This document shows, in pieces, positions 5,593-5,695 of a stretch of DNA of 5,695 bases. The position numbers and the translations under genes were made by a program. The notes under the pieces are model-generated. The model saw only the letters and a program-made list of their open reading frames with translations, did not search any database and was not told the origin of the DNA. The DNA is from Candidatus Aerophobota bacterium (GTDB taxonomy: Bacteria > Aerophobota > Aerophobia > Aerophobales > B3-G15). The DNA is taken from contig JAGGTG010000035.1 in the NCBI GenBank assembly GCA_021163905.1, positions 1 to 5,695 of the forward strand, in the 5' to 3' direction. Positions within the stretch are counted from its first letter, which is position 1. The number at the start of each line of letters is the position of its first letter.

Positions 5593-5628
5593 ATTATTCT
5601 TAAAACCTTCAACGAGAGTATAATTCAT
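5589..5628. terminator. Inverted repeat after gltA, possible weak terminator
   Basis: ATGAATTAT (5589-5597) is the exact reverse complement of ATAATTCAT (5620-5628). Inside it a T-T mismatch is followed by a short CU/AG extension, around a loop of about 16 nt. The left arm covers the gltA stop codon. The stem is A/T-rich and no T-tract follows on the plus strand, so any terminator activity would be weak. Confidence 0.3.
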
Positions 5629-5693
5629 TAAGAGGAAAGGCAGAAGAAAGAGAAAACTGCTCCTGCAAGGGCTATAATGGAAAACATAAAGAA
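5628..5693 (-). CDS. Possible convergent gene, hydrophobic C-terminal end only
   Basis: On the minus strand an open frame enters from the right edge and ends in TAA (plus-strand 5628-5630) after 21 codons. The residues include FMFSIIALAGAVFSFF, which is strongly hydrophobic and would make a good terminal membrane helix, as in the last segment of many transporters. Its stop lies at the right arm of the inverted repeat that also covers the gltA stop, which suits convergent genes. However, the plus strand is purine-rich here, and its complement naturally reads as Phe/Ser/Leu, so chance is possible. A competing plus-strand start exists at 5677. The family cannot be identified. Confidence 0.33.
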   Translation of the reverse strand, partial: FFMFSIIALAGAVFSFFCLSS

Positions 5694-5695
5694 TA

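Noticed and set aside
5677..5695. Plus-strand start ATG at 5677 (MENIKN) with AAGGG at 5667-5671
   Set aside because: Only six codons are visible, too few to support a gene. It conflicts with the minus-strand hydrophobic frame, which is slightly better supported by its stop position and hydrophobicity.
1..5695. CRISPR array, tRNA, rRNA, insertion sequence or transposase
   Set aside because: No regularly spaced repeats, tRNA-like cloverleaf arms, rRNA segments or transposase motifs were seen on either strand.

Overview
This is an AT-rich bacterial stretch. Arginine is written mostly as AGA/AGG, isoleucine often as ATA and glycine often as GGA, and Shine-Dalgarno (SD) sequences are purine-rich. 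This codon style is common in anaerobic thermophiles and in AT-rich candidate phyla, but the sequence alone does not fix the phylum. The enzymes (DUF362 protein, stand-alone SagB-like flavin oxidoreductase, group III metal-dependent alcohol dehydrogenase, cupin, single-subunit GltA/NfnB-type flavoprotein) suit a fermentative or otherwise anaerobic bacterium.

Layout. Bases 1-140 are the 3' end of an Hsp20 small heat-shock protein gene, whose stop codon lies in a perfect 13-bp tandem duplication. A 124-bp gap without a convincing gene follows. Five same-strand genes are then tightly packed and probably form one transcription unit: a DUF362 protein with a cysteine-rich C-terminus (265-1425), an unrecognised protein with an Ada-like metal-binding tail (1427-1963), a SagB/ThcOx-type nitroreductase-fold protein (1975-2592), an iron-type alcohol dehydrogenase (2596-3717) and a small cupin (3748-4086). 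The junctions are 1, 11, 3 and 30 bp.

The 105-bp gap at 4087-4191 holds the most structured non-coding DNA here: two palindromic units facing each other, able to fold as one long imperfect hairpin or as two short ones. A candidate promoter and a strong SD with a TTG start follow, leading into a GltA/NfnB-type oxidoreductase gene (4192-5592). The last 100 bp hold an inverted repeat spanning the gltA stop and a possible convergent reading frame encoding a hydrophobic C-terminus.

How the genes may work together. The five-gene block combines a possible Fe-S protein, a flavin oxidoreductase and a nicotinamide-dependent alcohol dehydrogenase, so a joint redox role is reasonable, but no substrate can be read from the sequence. 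The gltA-like gene is probably transcribed separately and would serve ammonia assimilation or, if a partner subunit exists elsewhere, NADPH/ferredoxin balance. No complete, obviously new defence or mobile system is visible. The most open items are the palindromic element, the Ada-tailed protein and the DUF362 cysteine tail.
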